DNA of 62,000 bases from Acanthaster planci (Eukaryota; Echinodermata; Asteroidea; Valvatida; Acanthasteridae), in contig NW_019091407.1 in assembly GCF_001949145.1 (NCBI RefSeq), positions 716,360 through 778,359 on the forward strand, read 5' to 3'. A program made the position numbers and the translations under genes. The notes beneath the pieces were generated by a model. It did no database searches and was not told where the DNA came from. It saw nothing but the letters and a program-made list of their open reading frames with translations. The stretch's first letter is position 1. Every line of letters starts with the position of its first letter. Of the stretch, positions 47,655-58,878 are shown in pieces.

Positions 47655-50590
47655 ATGGTAACGTGAAAATTGATTATTAGTGACAGAGAGGGAGCCAGAC
47701 AAGCAAGGTGTGATCTTTTTCACGTGTTTGTATTATTTGAATCTAAATAAAATATTTCTTATTTTCGCAGGCAAGCTGGAATGCCGAAAAACAACAAGGT
47801 AGGTTAACCACACTTTTAGAAGAAAGTGAGGAATTGCTTTTAGACTCAGTACGAATATCCTTCAAATTGCTGATTTTTTCTGTAGAAATGAAAATGATAC
47901 AGGCATATTTTTGTAGCAAATGTCAGTGTTCATTGATTTTCTTTATTTTGTTAGTAAACGGCGGCTGCATTCCTCTAAAAATATTTTCTGTAACCTTTTA
48001 ACCGTCCACGTCTTAGGGTAGCACCCCTAGTTGTATGCCTGCTTTGTCTCGTTACGTCATTCCTTTGACAAGAGAAATTAAAGTAAAAAAACAATCAAAC
48101 AAACCAAGAAAATGAAGCCGTAGGCTCAGAGATCCAACTCATTAACCCAAGCACTGTTTATTTAATTAACGTAGCTTGCAAGGGTGTCTTCAAACAGTTT
48201 GATAAAAATGGCGACGGTAAGGTCAGCAAAGGTGAACTGCGGGAGGTGATTACGTTGTTGCATCGGGAGCCCAGTGATGAGGACCTCCAGGCCTTGATGA
48301 AACATATCGACAAAGATGGTACGGCTATTTTGACCTTCGTTTACGTTCAGCGTGAAGTTCCACATTTGTAAGGGATAGACAGCCTCTTCGAAGATATTTT
48401 GTTTGTTTCCCCAAATGAAAACCTTTTCACATTTTTTTTGCCAAACGAATTATTTGTAATTCTCCAAATTTCAGAACCAATCTATCTCAATTTTCAAAAG
48501 CTAAGTATTCTTATGATTCAGAAGCAAAACAAAAGAAAAGCCCCACACCCACCACAGTGACCGAGTCGTCAGTTTCCAATGGCGCTTTGCTCACCTCACC
48601 AAAGTAGAACCAATATTGTGCACTTTTTAGCGGCGTATCCAGGTTTTGATTCCGGGGTGGCGGCAAAATCGGAATTTCGAGGAAAAGATTGTCCCTTTTT
48701 TCAATCTAAAAAACCTTTACCCGAAATGAAATGCACTTTTCTGTTTCCCTAGAATTAATTGTTTTCAGTTTTCGTAAAAGAAAACAAAATGGCCGCATAT
48801 GTACGAAGATGGCCGAGTTGTGCCCCCCCAACCAGATACACCAATGCACTTTCTTTCGTTATTTCACCTATCAGAGAAAAAAATCGCATTTTCAGAGCAT
48901 GTCTGATGGATTTTCGTGTTTTCTTCTCCTTGTAATTCACTAGTTTTCGATTTTTTAAAGTCCCCTCTCTCCATAAAATATGGGACGCTTCTCAAGTGAC
49001 TGCGGCTAAGGGTCAAATCTGCTCTCGCTCACGTTGTATTGTGCAAGGCCTTCGGGTGCAAGGAAGGCCACGTAGCAATACTGCGTGTTCTTTATGTGTC
49101 TGTTCGGTAAATGAAAATGAGATGGTTCTGTGTCGTGAAGAGACGTCATATTATTGTAAAGGAACTACCTTCGTTGTTCACCTGCCTGTCACTTCTCGGT
49201 ATGTTCTAAATCTCCTGCGTCATTTTCTTTCCTTTAATACAGGCAGCGGCTTCATTGAATACGACGAGTTTGAAAAGATGATGATGGCGCTGGATGAGAA
49301 GATTATGGCGAGTTTGAGGGAAACTTTCAACGCGATCGATAAGGATGGCAACGGATACATCTCGTAGGTTTTTACCAAAATGCAGGCTCCACAATATTAG
49401 GCTAACATTGTCAGTTGTTTCCTTTTCGTTTTGTTGCTTATACTGTAATAGACCAATTGAGCCCGCTAAATCTAAAATTTGTGTTTTGAGTATTGCTTAC
49501 ACAAAACAATACAACAAAGTTACAGTACACCATCCAGTACATCAGTAGTCTGAGTACAGTACCAAAGGTCGGCTTTATTTTGGGTCAGTGAATATGAAAC
49601 ACTTTGCTTTTGGTGGACGCCGTGTTTGTCGATATTTAATAACCACTATTGGCTGCGTGACTGAGTGGACGCACAAACGACTGTTCTCCATCTAGTTTTT
49701 CCCTAGAAGTCAGCAAAACGAGCAGTTTCTACCGTTAATGCTTTCAAGATGAAAGTTCCGTGTGTTCTCTGCTTTTCTTCGTTTTGTTTGAGGCTCCTTA
49801 GCATGAATATTATTTTGCTATCGCTTTGAAATCAAGCAAATATTATGAGTGGCACAAACAAAGGCTTGTTCCCAGGCAGAAAATTTGAATACCTTATCGC
49901 TGTACTTTATTACTGCGTCAAATAATGCAGTGTGTTAAACTGTTGTGTCTCAAATGAAGCCCACATTTTTTTCCCGCTGCAGTATGGACGAGATCGAGGA
50001 CTTACTCAAAAGTCTGGGCGTTAAACCGACTGAGCAAGAACTGAAAAACGCCATGGCCGAAGCAGATACCAACCAGGATAACAAAATCAGCTTCGAAGGT
50101 GCCTATTTTTGCCTCTCAAATTTTTCTGTATTCATATGCTGTATAACTTCTACACTCATATTCAGTGGTCTCTCTGCCTTATAAATTAAACATTATGACA
50201 TCTTTTGTCTTTCTTGTACTAAAAAGGGTACACTTATTTACATTATCAAATTGTCCATTCGTTTCTGGACAACTGAGGGCACTGTTGACATAATTTGGAG
50301 AGATTCACTGTTCAGTTGAAAGGGTTCAACAAAATTGTATGACCCTTTAATTAATATCATTGAATGACAGGCCTTACCATGACATTCCTGAGTTTTATTA
50401 TTTAGCGTTGTCGCTTACTTTCTCTTTTTTGTCATTTCTTTGAAATTGCTGGCATTGGGAGTCGTTTTGAAAGTAATGGAGTCCCACCAGTACATATTCA
50501 GTTTAATTTGCTTTCTGGAGACACGATATTCTTGAAACTGCACATTTTTTTGTGTTCCCAGAGTTCGAGAAGATGATGCTGAAATTCTAA
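47655..50590 (+). CDS. Calmodulin-like protein C, four EF-hands, about 146 aa
   Basis: Secure exons are 47771-47798, 48175-48318, 49243-49363, 49983-50098 and 50562-50590 (TAA). Their lengths (28, 144, 121, 116, 29) and phases equal those of gene D. The start is inferred as an ATG-only exon at 47655-47657 before GTAACG, copying the calmodulin pattern; an alternative ATG at 47781 is out of the conserved frame. The protein opens ASWNAEKQQACKGVFKQFD and has loops [36 protein letters not shown] and DTNQDNKISFEE. The first three are canonical; the fourth has Asn in place of Gly at loop position 6. The linker between lobes is two residues shorter than in calmodulin. It is expected to be a calcium-dependent helix-binding sensor; the target is unknown. 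It resembles D more than A or B. Confidence 0.88.
49449..49683. mobile_element. Inverted-repeat MITE, copy 2, in intron 4 of gene C
   Basis: Starts TAGACCAATTGAGCCCGCTA, nearly the end sequence of the copy at 3354-3643. An internal block with CATCAGTAGTCTGAGTA and GTCGGCTTTATTT matches the reverse complement of the middle of copy 1, so the interior is inverted relative to it. The right arm is more decayed and its border is approximate. Confidence 0.55.
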
Positions 50591-53413
50591 ACACGGGCAC
50601 CTGCGACGGGACTCGCTGGCCAGCATCAACAGAGAACAGTTCTACATGCATATTGATGAGAATTATGTTGTACCTTTCCAATGTAAAGCAAGAACGATAT
50701 TACATGAAAAGCGAACAGGCCGCTCGGCAACTTGAACTTGCTTTTAGATGAATATGTAGGAATTATCATATTTTCCCAGTAGAGTTCAAGCTAGTGACGC
50801 TGCTGAGAATAATCTATCTGGGGTGCTTTTTGACAGGAAATGTTATTTGTATAAATTACGACAAAGTCCATGAAGATACTACCAGCAATAACCTAGGCAG
50901 AATATAATCGACAAGGTTGATTTTAGAATCAAGAGTTTCGTACTTACACTAATTGCGACAAAGCACCACTTTCCAAGGGAGCACTTTAGTTTATTTATTT
51001 CAGTGCAGAATTTTTATCGTTTGCGTTTCCCCCACTATTAACGCCTTTAAAAAACGCATTTTTGTCTTTAATATATAAGCTGAATTCATACAAATAAAAG
51101 TGTGTTGTTAGGAGGGCTTGTTCAGGTGTTTTCGCTATGTTTGTGTCACTTAGGCCAAGGCTACAAGCCATGCTATTGCCGTGCCGAACTTATTGCCGTG
51201 CCACGCAATAAAAATTTTGCGTGGTAGCCATCTTGTAGGGCAGCTCTTTTGTACCACAGGGGAAGCCTCCTTTGTGTATACCTTCTGGAACAAAAGCACT
51301 GGCCTGTAAGATGGCAGCCATGCAAATCTTCAGTAACGCGGCAGTTGCACTACGCACCGCACTGAAATTATACGGGCAGTGTCGTGCCACTGCCTTTCAG
51401 AACACAGATGGTGTGAGTCATACTGAAGGCTAGGCTTGCCGTTGCTTGCGCAACACCGTGCTATTGCCTGGCCAAATTTTATAAAACAAATCATTTGAAT
51501 TTGGCGTGGCTATAACTACAGCCCGAGCAGTCCTTCTGTGTAAAGTGACCAGTCGGAGTGTACTCTGCTTTTAAATGTAATTCCATTGTTTTTCAGCTTG
51601 TATGGACTTTCGAAAAGCATTCAAAAATCACCTGTTCCTTTCCGATAGATTTTCATTGAAAAGATGCATTAAAAGTGGGCAGGCCCTTTAACTCGAGCCG
51701 TGCTTGTGCCTATATACTAGAATAAATTTAACGATAGGATTCTTGGATCCGACTCGAAGTGTTGTACTTGATCCAGGGCTGACTAGAATCGCTTTCTATT
51801 ATTGGTCATCAATGCACATGCCTTGCATTATTGCAGCGAGTTTTGAATTCTTGTATTATCGATTATTGCTGCTGCTACACACATGCAGGACCTGCCCAGT
51901 GAACTTTTTTTAAAACCCAATAATAAAATGACAGTAACGTTAGTGTCATCGAGTGGCTGTAACATTTGCGGGCAGCACATTAACTGAAGGTGATCGCGAT
52001 CTTAAGTAATACCATCTACATCGTGACCACTAGACTGTTACCAATCAGCAGACACCTCTGCTATACGATTGCGTCATTTTACCAAACAGCAACTTGATCA
52101 GATGTTTTGGAGCGAGGCTCAGGTAATTGCCTGATACACTACTGAACACGAGTACCAAGTTGGGGAGAAATCTCTAATAATTGATCCAGGGCTGTATAGT
52201 GGACATGGGATGACATCAAGAAAGAAATTTAATCTGAAACGTGACGTCAAATTTAGGTTTTTACTTTTGGACAAGAACACATCATTTGTAGTTAACTTGG
52301 ACTAATGATGAAGTTAATATTTGTCACAATAGGAAAGAGCAGAATGAGACTTTCCGATCATTTTGTCTTGACGGGTGTCATATGATCTTTACAACGTCTC
52401 AGTTTACTGATCTGTTTTCAATAAGGCCCTACATAAATGGAATTAATTTACCCTAGAACACATTTTGTGTAACTTCCTACTTTCAAATGTTAGAAAACTG
52501 TTTTCTTGTCATCCCTGTTGTTAGTTAAATTGGAAAATTTACTTTTTCATGAATTTAAATTTTTCAACTCCGGTAAATCTGAAATAACTGTACACTCCGC
52601 TTTCTTCTTGAAATAATATCACACTTTTACAAAAGGAATATGCAAATTTGGATAAGTTCAAAGCCCAAAGACACTACACGTCCCAACAGCAGCAGAATGA
52701 ATATTGCAAGCGTGTTTACATGGGATACAAAGGTGCACTTGACAATTGCCGCCCTCGTTGCTCCTTACAATGAAATGTGGAGTAGGCCCAAACTGTCGCT
52801 AGGGACGCAAGATCATGATGTCTGCTGAACTTTGCCCAGGCACATATGCTCTCCGGTATTGAGGTTACCCATCATCGATGAATTTAATGCCAGACGTGAT
52901 CTCTCTGACATTCCTGGAGATGGCCCTTTATGAATTACGCCCACTACCTCAACCTGTCGTGGCCCTTGTGGGAGCCGTTGTTCCAAAAGCTCTCGTCCAG
53001 CACCGTCTACGCCAACTGGCGTTTTTGTAACCCATATATTTAAGAAGTGAATGGACATGGAAACATAATTACAGTCTGAGGGTTCGCGTCTCCGAAAGCC
53101 AGTGTTCACTTTAACATCCTAATCAATTTCCATTTTTTCATTCATTCATTATGAGAAATGCCAAACCCCTTGTGCATATTTGTACAAAGAAAAAACAAAA
53201 CGGTACTGACTTTTGTATAGGCCTACTGATGTGAAAAAAAAAATCGAGCTTCACCATCTGTGGATTGTATTTTGTGGGCGTGAACTGAAGTGCAGTCGGC
53301 TTGAAATCGTCAGGTGCGGTACCGATCGCAGTTAGATACTTCACCGTATACGGACGCGGACTTTGAGCTTTGTGGAACATTTTTGGCTTCAGCAGCGAGA
53401 TTCCTCTGCAGCA
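50591..53413. other. 3' UTR of gene C and spacer to gene D
   Basis: A candidate AATAAA at 51093-51098 followed by a TGTGTTGTT element would end the transcript of gene C. The remaining 2.3 kb has no supported exon; the promoter of gene D should lie near its right end. The 98-codon minus-strand frame at 52813-53109 has no recognisable domain. Confidence 0.45.
51093..51098 (+). other. Candidate polyadenylation signal of gene C
   Basis: AATAAA followed within a few bases by a GT-rich stretch (GTGTGTTGTTAGG), the usual layout of a cleavage site. About 500 bases after the stop codon. Confidence 0.5.
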
Positions 53414-56400
53414 ATGGCAGTAAGATTTCCTTGATCGATTGCTAATACTATATATTTTTTATTAAAGGGCCGTTTATCTCCTTCAAGGCCCCACTTTGAG
53501 AGATTTACTACCGTAATGCCGAAAATGCATTGTAGCTAATTGTGGCATTACCAAAGCCTGTTCTCAGGTAAACATTCCCGCTGAATCATCAACTTTAAAA
53601 TTTACTCGTTTGTTTTCCACAGGCAACTCTGAGCGACAAAAAAAAGAAAGGTAGGATTCTCGTTATGAATCATGACCTGTATACCTCATTTGTGCACTAC
53701 TGAAATAACCAAAGTGTCTCAATTTGGGACGGCAGTGCGTTTATGTATATATATTTAATTTCAGAAAGAATGGTTGCAGATTCTTCTTTCTGATTTGTCA
53801 GATATTGTAGTAGTTCACCAAGGGGTTTAGACTGACAATGTCCTGATGAGCTGAAAGCCTTGAATTCTTTTTCTGTTTTAATGTGAAAATCATTTTAATT
53901 CAGGATTTTCTTTTCCCTTGAAAGTTGCAAAGCAAGTAAAACTAAACCCCTTAAGAGAAAAGAGAAGGAAAAATACTTTTATTTGACTGAATGATTGCCT
54001 CAAAGTAAATTAAAGTAATTTGTTCACCATTCCGGGTTTCGCCATACGTGTATGGGCTCAGTTCAGTTAAGGCGAATTTTTGTGCAAATATTGCGGATTA
54101 GCCTCATTGTGTTTGTTTTGAATTATGGATTCGTGTTGATACTTGCGTCACTTTCAAAGGAAAAGGTTGAGAGTGAGACGGTCCTTCAAATTATTACAAA
54201 ATATTCTGGAATCCTTCTCGTGGAACAGTGTGCAAGAAATAAAAATAGAGGCAGGAAGCACATTCGAATGTGTAAATCTTGTTAAATGTGAACATATTTT
54301 TCAAGCCGAAAAGACCTCCTGGTGTTACTGAGTTTCGAAAATATGCAAAGCTTTCCATTCAGATATAAAGTTTTTATTCCATCTGAACCCTCAAGGAGCA
54401 AGGTTATTTGGCCAATCTCACAGCCGCAGGCGGATTCCGCCTCCAAGAACTCGGCTGTGCCATCTCAAAGTTTTTAAATTTGGCGTACATGTAAAACGGT
54501 CCTTATCATTGCAAACATGAAATTTAAAGTAAATCAAAAATGGTTCTGTTGTTACGGTCTTTTGAAGTTCACGCATGCCATCCCGCGTGCATGCAGCACT
54601 AATAAGTTGAAAAGTAGGCCTATACATTTTTGGCTAACTTGTCTCAGAAAAATGGGCGCTGCGCAACAACATTATGTTCGATTTGTACAAAATTGGTGTC
54701 AAAATGACCGAAAGGATTTGCTCTGAAAACTCCAGAAGGGTTAGCCCTTGAAAAAACGCAATGCGGCGATATTGGAAATGTATTCAGGGTGAATCCAACT
54801 CCGGCTCTTCTCTCGATAACAACAATAATTGTTTCAAGTCTGAAAACATTATATGCTCACCTTTTTAAAACCTCTCTTCCCTCTATATGAATACCTTTGC
54901 TTTTCATTTTATTATCTGGTTAATTGTGGAAACCTACATGAAAGTGCCTGTTAAATTATACAGCCTACAGGGAACAGTTCAACAAGTTTGACAAAAATAA
55001 GGACAAGAAGATAAGCAAGGACGAGTTGCGTTCATTGTTGAAGACGGTGGGTCGACACCCCTCCGATGCCGCTCTGCAGAAGGTCATGAACGACGTCGAC
55101 AAGGACAGTAGGTTTTTTCTAGCGGATACAAATTTTGGTGTCATTGGCAAGAGATTGTGCAGGGCTTGTTGATAAAGACGTTGTAAATTAAAAAAAAAAA
55201 AAGTGTGAGAGGGAGTGGATGGCCAACGGCTCACCTGATATGGCTCAGTTCACGAGGAAAAAAGTCTGCAACTTGCCCGAAAACTGATCCACTATCGACG
55301 GACAGTGAATGTAGGATACCATTTATCGTTCGGCTCACTAGACCTAAAGCCTTGATCTAAAGTCTTGACTTGAGTCAGTGACACTTCGCGTTAATACGAG
55401 CGTTTCACAATAGTTCGCCTCCAAGAGTTTGCAACGCGTTGGCCAATCATAATGTGCGAAATCTGTCAACCCAAAGTGCGTTTGGAAATGGTCGACAAAT
55501 TTCACGCGTGTAATTGGCCAACTCGTAGCAAACTCTTGGAGGCGCAATATTGTGAATCACCCGTATTCTGCATAATACTTATCGTATTTTTCCCTCGAAT
55601 AGAGAGTGGCTTCATTGAGTATAACGAGTTCGAAATGATGATGATCAAGATTGACGCGGAAATTGAAAAACGATTGAAGGCAACGTTCAACCAGTACGAC
55701 AAGGACAAGAGTGGATTCATTACGTATGTTTTGTGTATAGCGCTAAGTTTTGAAACAAAGTTTTGAAGAAAAAAGGACCTTTTAGTTCTGTAATCTCAGA
55801 GGCGAACTTTAATGACCAACCAGTCACTTCAAGAAAGTTTTGTGAGTTAGTTGTTGTTTTATTCTTTGTGATATTCAAGTATGTGTGTATATGAATCTAT
55901 GTGGTGACCGTGGCAACGCTGTCACTGGTCATTAATGCAGTACCAGTGGCAGTAAACATTGTGACAACTATTGTTGAACCACTGTTCAATGAGAATCACG
56001 CCGCACAAAACCTGACAGTGCTGTCTGCCATTAAAGGGGCCCATCAGGAATTTATGTCCATTAAATTGGTGCATGATTTGTCTATTTGGCAATGAATTTC
56101 ACCACGTCATAGAATCTGTCCATCCCTTGCTGTTGACTTTATCTCCTCACAGTCATTTTGTCAGCGAAGTATCCATTCGAAACCTTTCTGAGTTAAATTA
56201 TGTGAGGGCGGATGTCATATGTCACCTTGACGATAGAGCGCCAATGATTTTTCACCCGAGATAATGTTTCGAAGAAGCCTTCGGTGTTAATATGCATTTC
56301 TTTTCTGCAATGCATCACAGTCTTGATGAGCTGCAGGCAGCCTACGAAGACATGGGCATCGAATCAACTTCCGACGAAGTGAAACAGGAACTCGAGAGGG

Positions 56401-58296
56401 CGGATGTGAATGCAGACGGCAAACTGAACTTCGACGGTAGGTCTATCCATTTCTCCATGGTCTATCATAAAGGCTAGTCTCCGAAGAAAGAGACAGAACA
56501 AACCGATCATTCAAATCGAAACAAATTTTCTTGCAAGTAAATTAAATGATAAGTCTGTGTGAGTGAGTTGGAAGTGTTATAGTTAGAAATGAAACACTGG
56601 CCGGGTCTTTCGGGATTCATGACCAAACTTACACAAGTTGCTTGAAATTGAACAATCCTTTTACCTCAAAAAATTCCAATTTGAGAACAATCAGAAGGGA
56701 TGGAATTTTTACCCAGAGAAATAAATATTTTTAAAATAAATAATTTTATACACATAAAATTTACTCTGGAATTCAATACGTTCATTCAAGTCAACGTCAT
56801 TTTTATTTATTTATTTTCCAACTCTGGGAAGAGGGAGTGGCCTCTCCCAGCGAGCCTACTGTCGCAATTTTTTGAATTAACAAAAAACAAAACGTCCAAA
56901 TATTATAACCTTCCATCATATCCTACCTCTATTCATGCCTAAAAAGCTGGTTTGGTCACCTTTAACATCAGGCCTGGCCCAGAGCCAGGGCAATAAACTT
57001 TCGAGCGGGTCCCTTGCCAAGGCCCATTCAACCGTGCACAAAGCATAGCTGTACTCCACAGGGGTTTGTTTACACTGGCCCCAGCTGACTCAAGGGCTTA
57101 GCAGTTCTTATCAATGCCAAGCCGGCAGGTCTGTCTGATGCGGGTAGACTAGAGCAGACACTTGGCCGGGTTCTGGTGAATGCACTGTGAAGGGGCTTTG
57201 GGGGAATGTCTTCGAATTGGGCTTTGGGAATGCCCTGTGTGGGAAACGAGGAAGTGATTGCAGATGGCTGTTTCATGGCTTTGTTTGTAGTGTATGCAGG
57301 AGTGATCTGAGTGAAAAAATGAAAGAGCAGTAGATTGAAAGTACAGTTTGGCTTTTTACAGTTTCAGAGTTTACATGTACTTTCACTGATATTTTCAGTT
57401 TTTGACAGTTTGGCTACTATTTTTTTCTTTTTTTTTCATAGAGTTTGTAGCTCTATGGTTTCAGAGTTTAGTTTCAGTCTGTTTAGTTTCAATCGCTGTG
57501 TAATTTTTGGGTTTTGAAAGTACAGTTTCAAGCTTTTTACAGTTTCAGAGTTTGCATGTACTTTCACTAATATTTTCAGTTTTTGACAGTTTGGCTACTA
57601 TTTTTTCCTTTTTTTCATAGAATTTGTAGCTCTATGGTTTCAGAGTTTAGTTTCAGTCTGTTTAGTTTCAATCGCTGTGTAATTTTTGGGTTTTGAAAGT
57701 AGTTTGGCTTTTGTACAGTTTCAGAGTTTACATGTACTTTCACTGATATTTTCAGTTTTTGACAGTTTGGCTACTATTTTTTCCTTTCTTTTTCATAGAA
57801 ATTGAAGCTCTATGGTTTCAGAGTTTAGTTTCAGTCTGCTTAGTGGATATTTTGTTAGAATAATACATGTTTCAATTTTCCTGCACACGTGTTGCAAATA
57901 TCTACCATATTTCTTGTGCTGTCCCCTCCCCCCCAAAAAAAAGTACCTGGAAATTTTTGGAAACTATTTGTGTGCAATGATTCATAGCCACAAGAGTCGA
58001 GGGAGCCTACCTATCCATTCTAATCCCTTTAGAACAGAATTTGGGCCCAAACAACAGCAATAACAGTGAAATAATGGATGGACTCAACGAAAGAGCAGCC
58101 CCTGCAGCACCGTGAGAAAAAATTGCGAACGCGTCGCAGGGTTTTAACCAAAGCACCTAAATTAAATTGGCAACGAGTTTTTATTTTTTTTTAAAATATG
58201 CTTTTAAAATTGCTTGCTCTAATGAGTTTGCATTTACTTGCAAATGTCTTTACTGTTTTTGTTGCAGAGTTCAAGAAATTGTTTGGGCGTATCTAA
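53414..58296 (+). CDS. Calmodulin-like protein D, four EF-hands, 147 aa
   Basis: Coding exons are 53414-53419, 53623-53650, 54964-55107, 55603-55723, 56321-56436 and 58268-58296 (TAA), all with GT-AG borders and phases equal to gene C. The first exon, ATGGCA, sits in a good GCAGCAATGG context before GTAAGA. The protein begins MAATLSDKKKKAYREQFNK and has loops DKNKDKKISKDE, DKDKSGFIEYNE, DKDKSGFITLDE and DVNADGKLNFDE. Loop I has Lys where the invariant Gly of position 6 should be, so calcium binding there is probably weakened; loops II to IV look able to bind. The N-terminus is lysine-rich and the protein ends KKLFGRI. The central linker is two residues shorter than in calmodulin. It is likely a diverged calcium sensor with its own targets. 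Intron 3 holds a foldback element and intron 5 a 179-bp tandem repeat. Confidence 0.93.
55393..55567. mobile_element. Foldback element (palindromic MITE) in intron 3 of gene D
   Basis: Almost the whole 175 bp is an inverted repeat. The left arm, with GCCTCCAAGAGTTTGCAACG then GTTGGCCAAT, pairs with the right arm, whose reverse complement reads GCCTCCAAGAGTTTGCTACG then GTTGGCCAAT. Similarity runs from AATACG at each tip nearly to the centre. The RNA could form a long hairpin inside the intron. Confidence 0.7.
57335..57845. repeat. 179-bp tandem repeat, about 2.9 copies
   Basis: Units start at about 57335, 57514 and 57693 with TTGAAAGTA, a period of 179 bases for the first two; the third stops after about 150 bases. 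Units differ at only a few positions. Each contains a long T-rich tract ending TTTCATAG then AGTTTGTAG, AATTTGTAG or AAATTGAAG, which looks like a splice acceptor. The array is within intron 5 of calmodulin-like gene D, about 420 bases before its last exon. Confidence 0.85.
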
Positions 58297-58718
58297 GCAC
58301 TGGACTGCGTAGTTGGTATCATGGACGTCTGTGATTTCCCGGACCATGTGATCCAATATGGCGGCCTGTCGATTGAAATGTAGGATAGTAGCAGCAATTA
58401 GAGCTGCAGTATAGTCTCCCGATATCGGATGTTGAATTTATATCCATTCAACGTATTTCTATGCATGTATGCTAGATATGTGATTTTCAGTAAGGATAGG
58501 GCTATTTCAGTAATTCGGGTTCAACCACAAAGTTAAGGATATGTCAAAGTGAGTCTTATTCTTCATTCAATACCGTGTGGCACTCTTCAGTCACAACTCG
58601 GGGTTCGCATAATTATTTGATAATTATCACATACAATTCCGTAAAGACATCGTACTCTTAGATATTAGAATCATTACTTTATCTCAGAGTTGAATGACGA
58701 CTGAAGTTGGTCTCAAAC

Positions 58719-58878
58719 AAGTGTTGGAGTCGAGTCCATCACAAGTCCTTTCACAAGTCCCTTTACAAGGCCAGTCATAAATAACAAGGTGAACAATATA
58801 GGTTCAATTGAATAGCTTGTGTTATTAAGACTGAATGACACGCAATGGACTTACATGATAGACTCGAATACAACACTG
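58719..58878. mobile_element. CAAGTC-rich hAT-like element with CAGTGTTG-type ends
   Basis: Left end AAGTGTTGGAGTCGAGTCC and right end GACTCGAATACAACACTG are inverted repeats of the same kind as the elements at 14063 and 15216, while the interior has ACAAGTCC units like the element at 39265. This links the two families. No target duplication is visible. Confidence 0.55.

Noticed and set aside
47781-47798. Start codon of gene C at 47781 (MPKNNK)
   Set aside because: The 28-nt exon is homologous to that of gene D only in another frame, and the conserved phase of the next intron requires that other frame.
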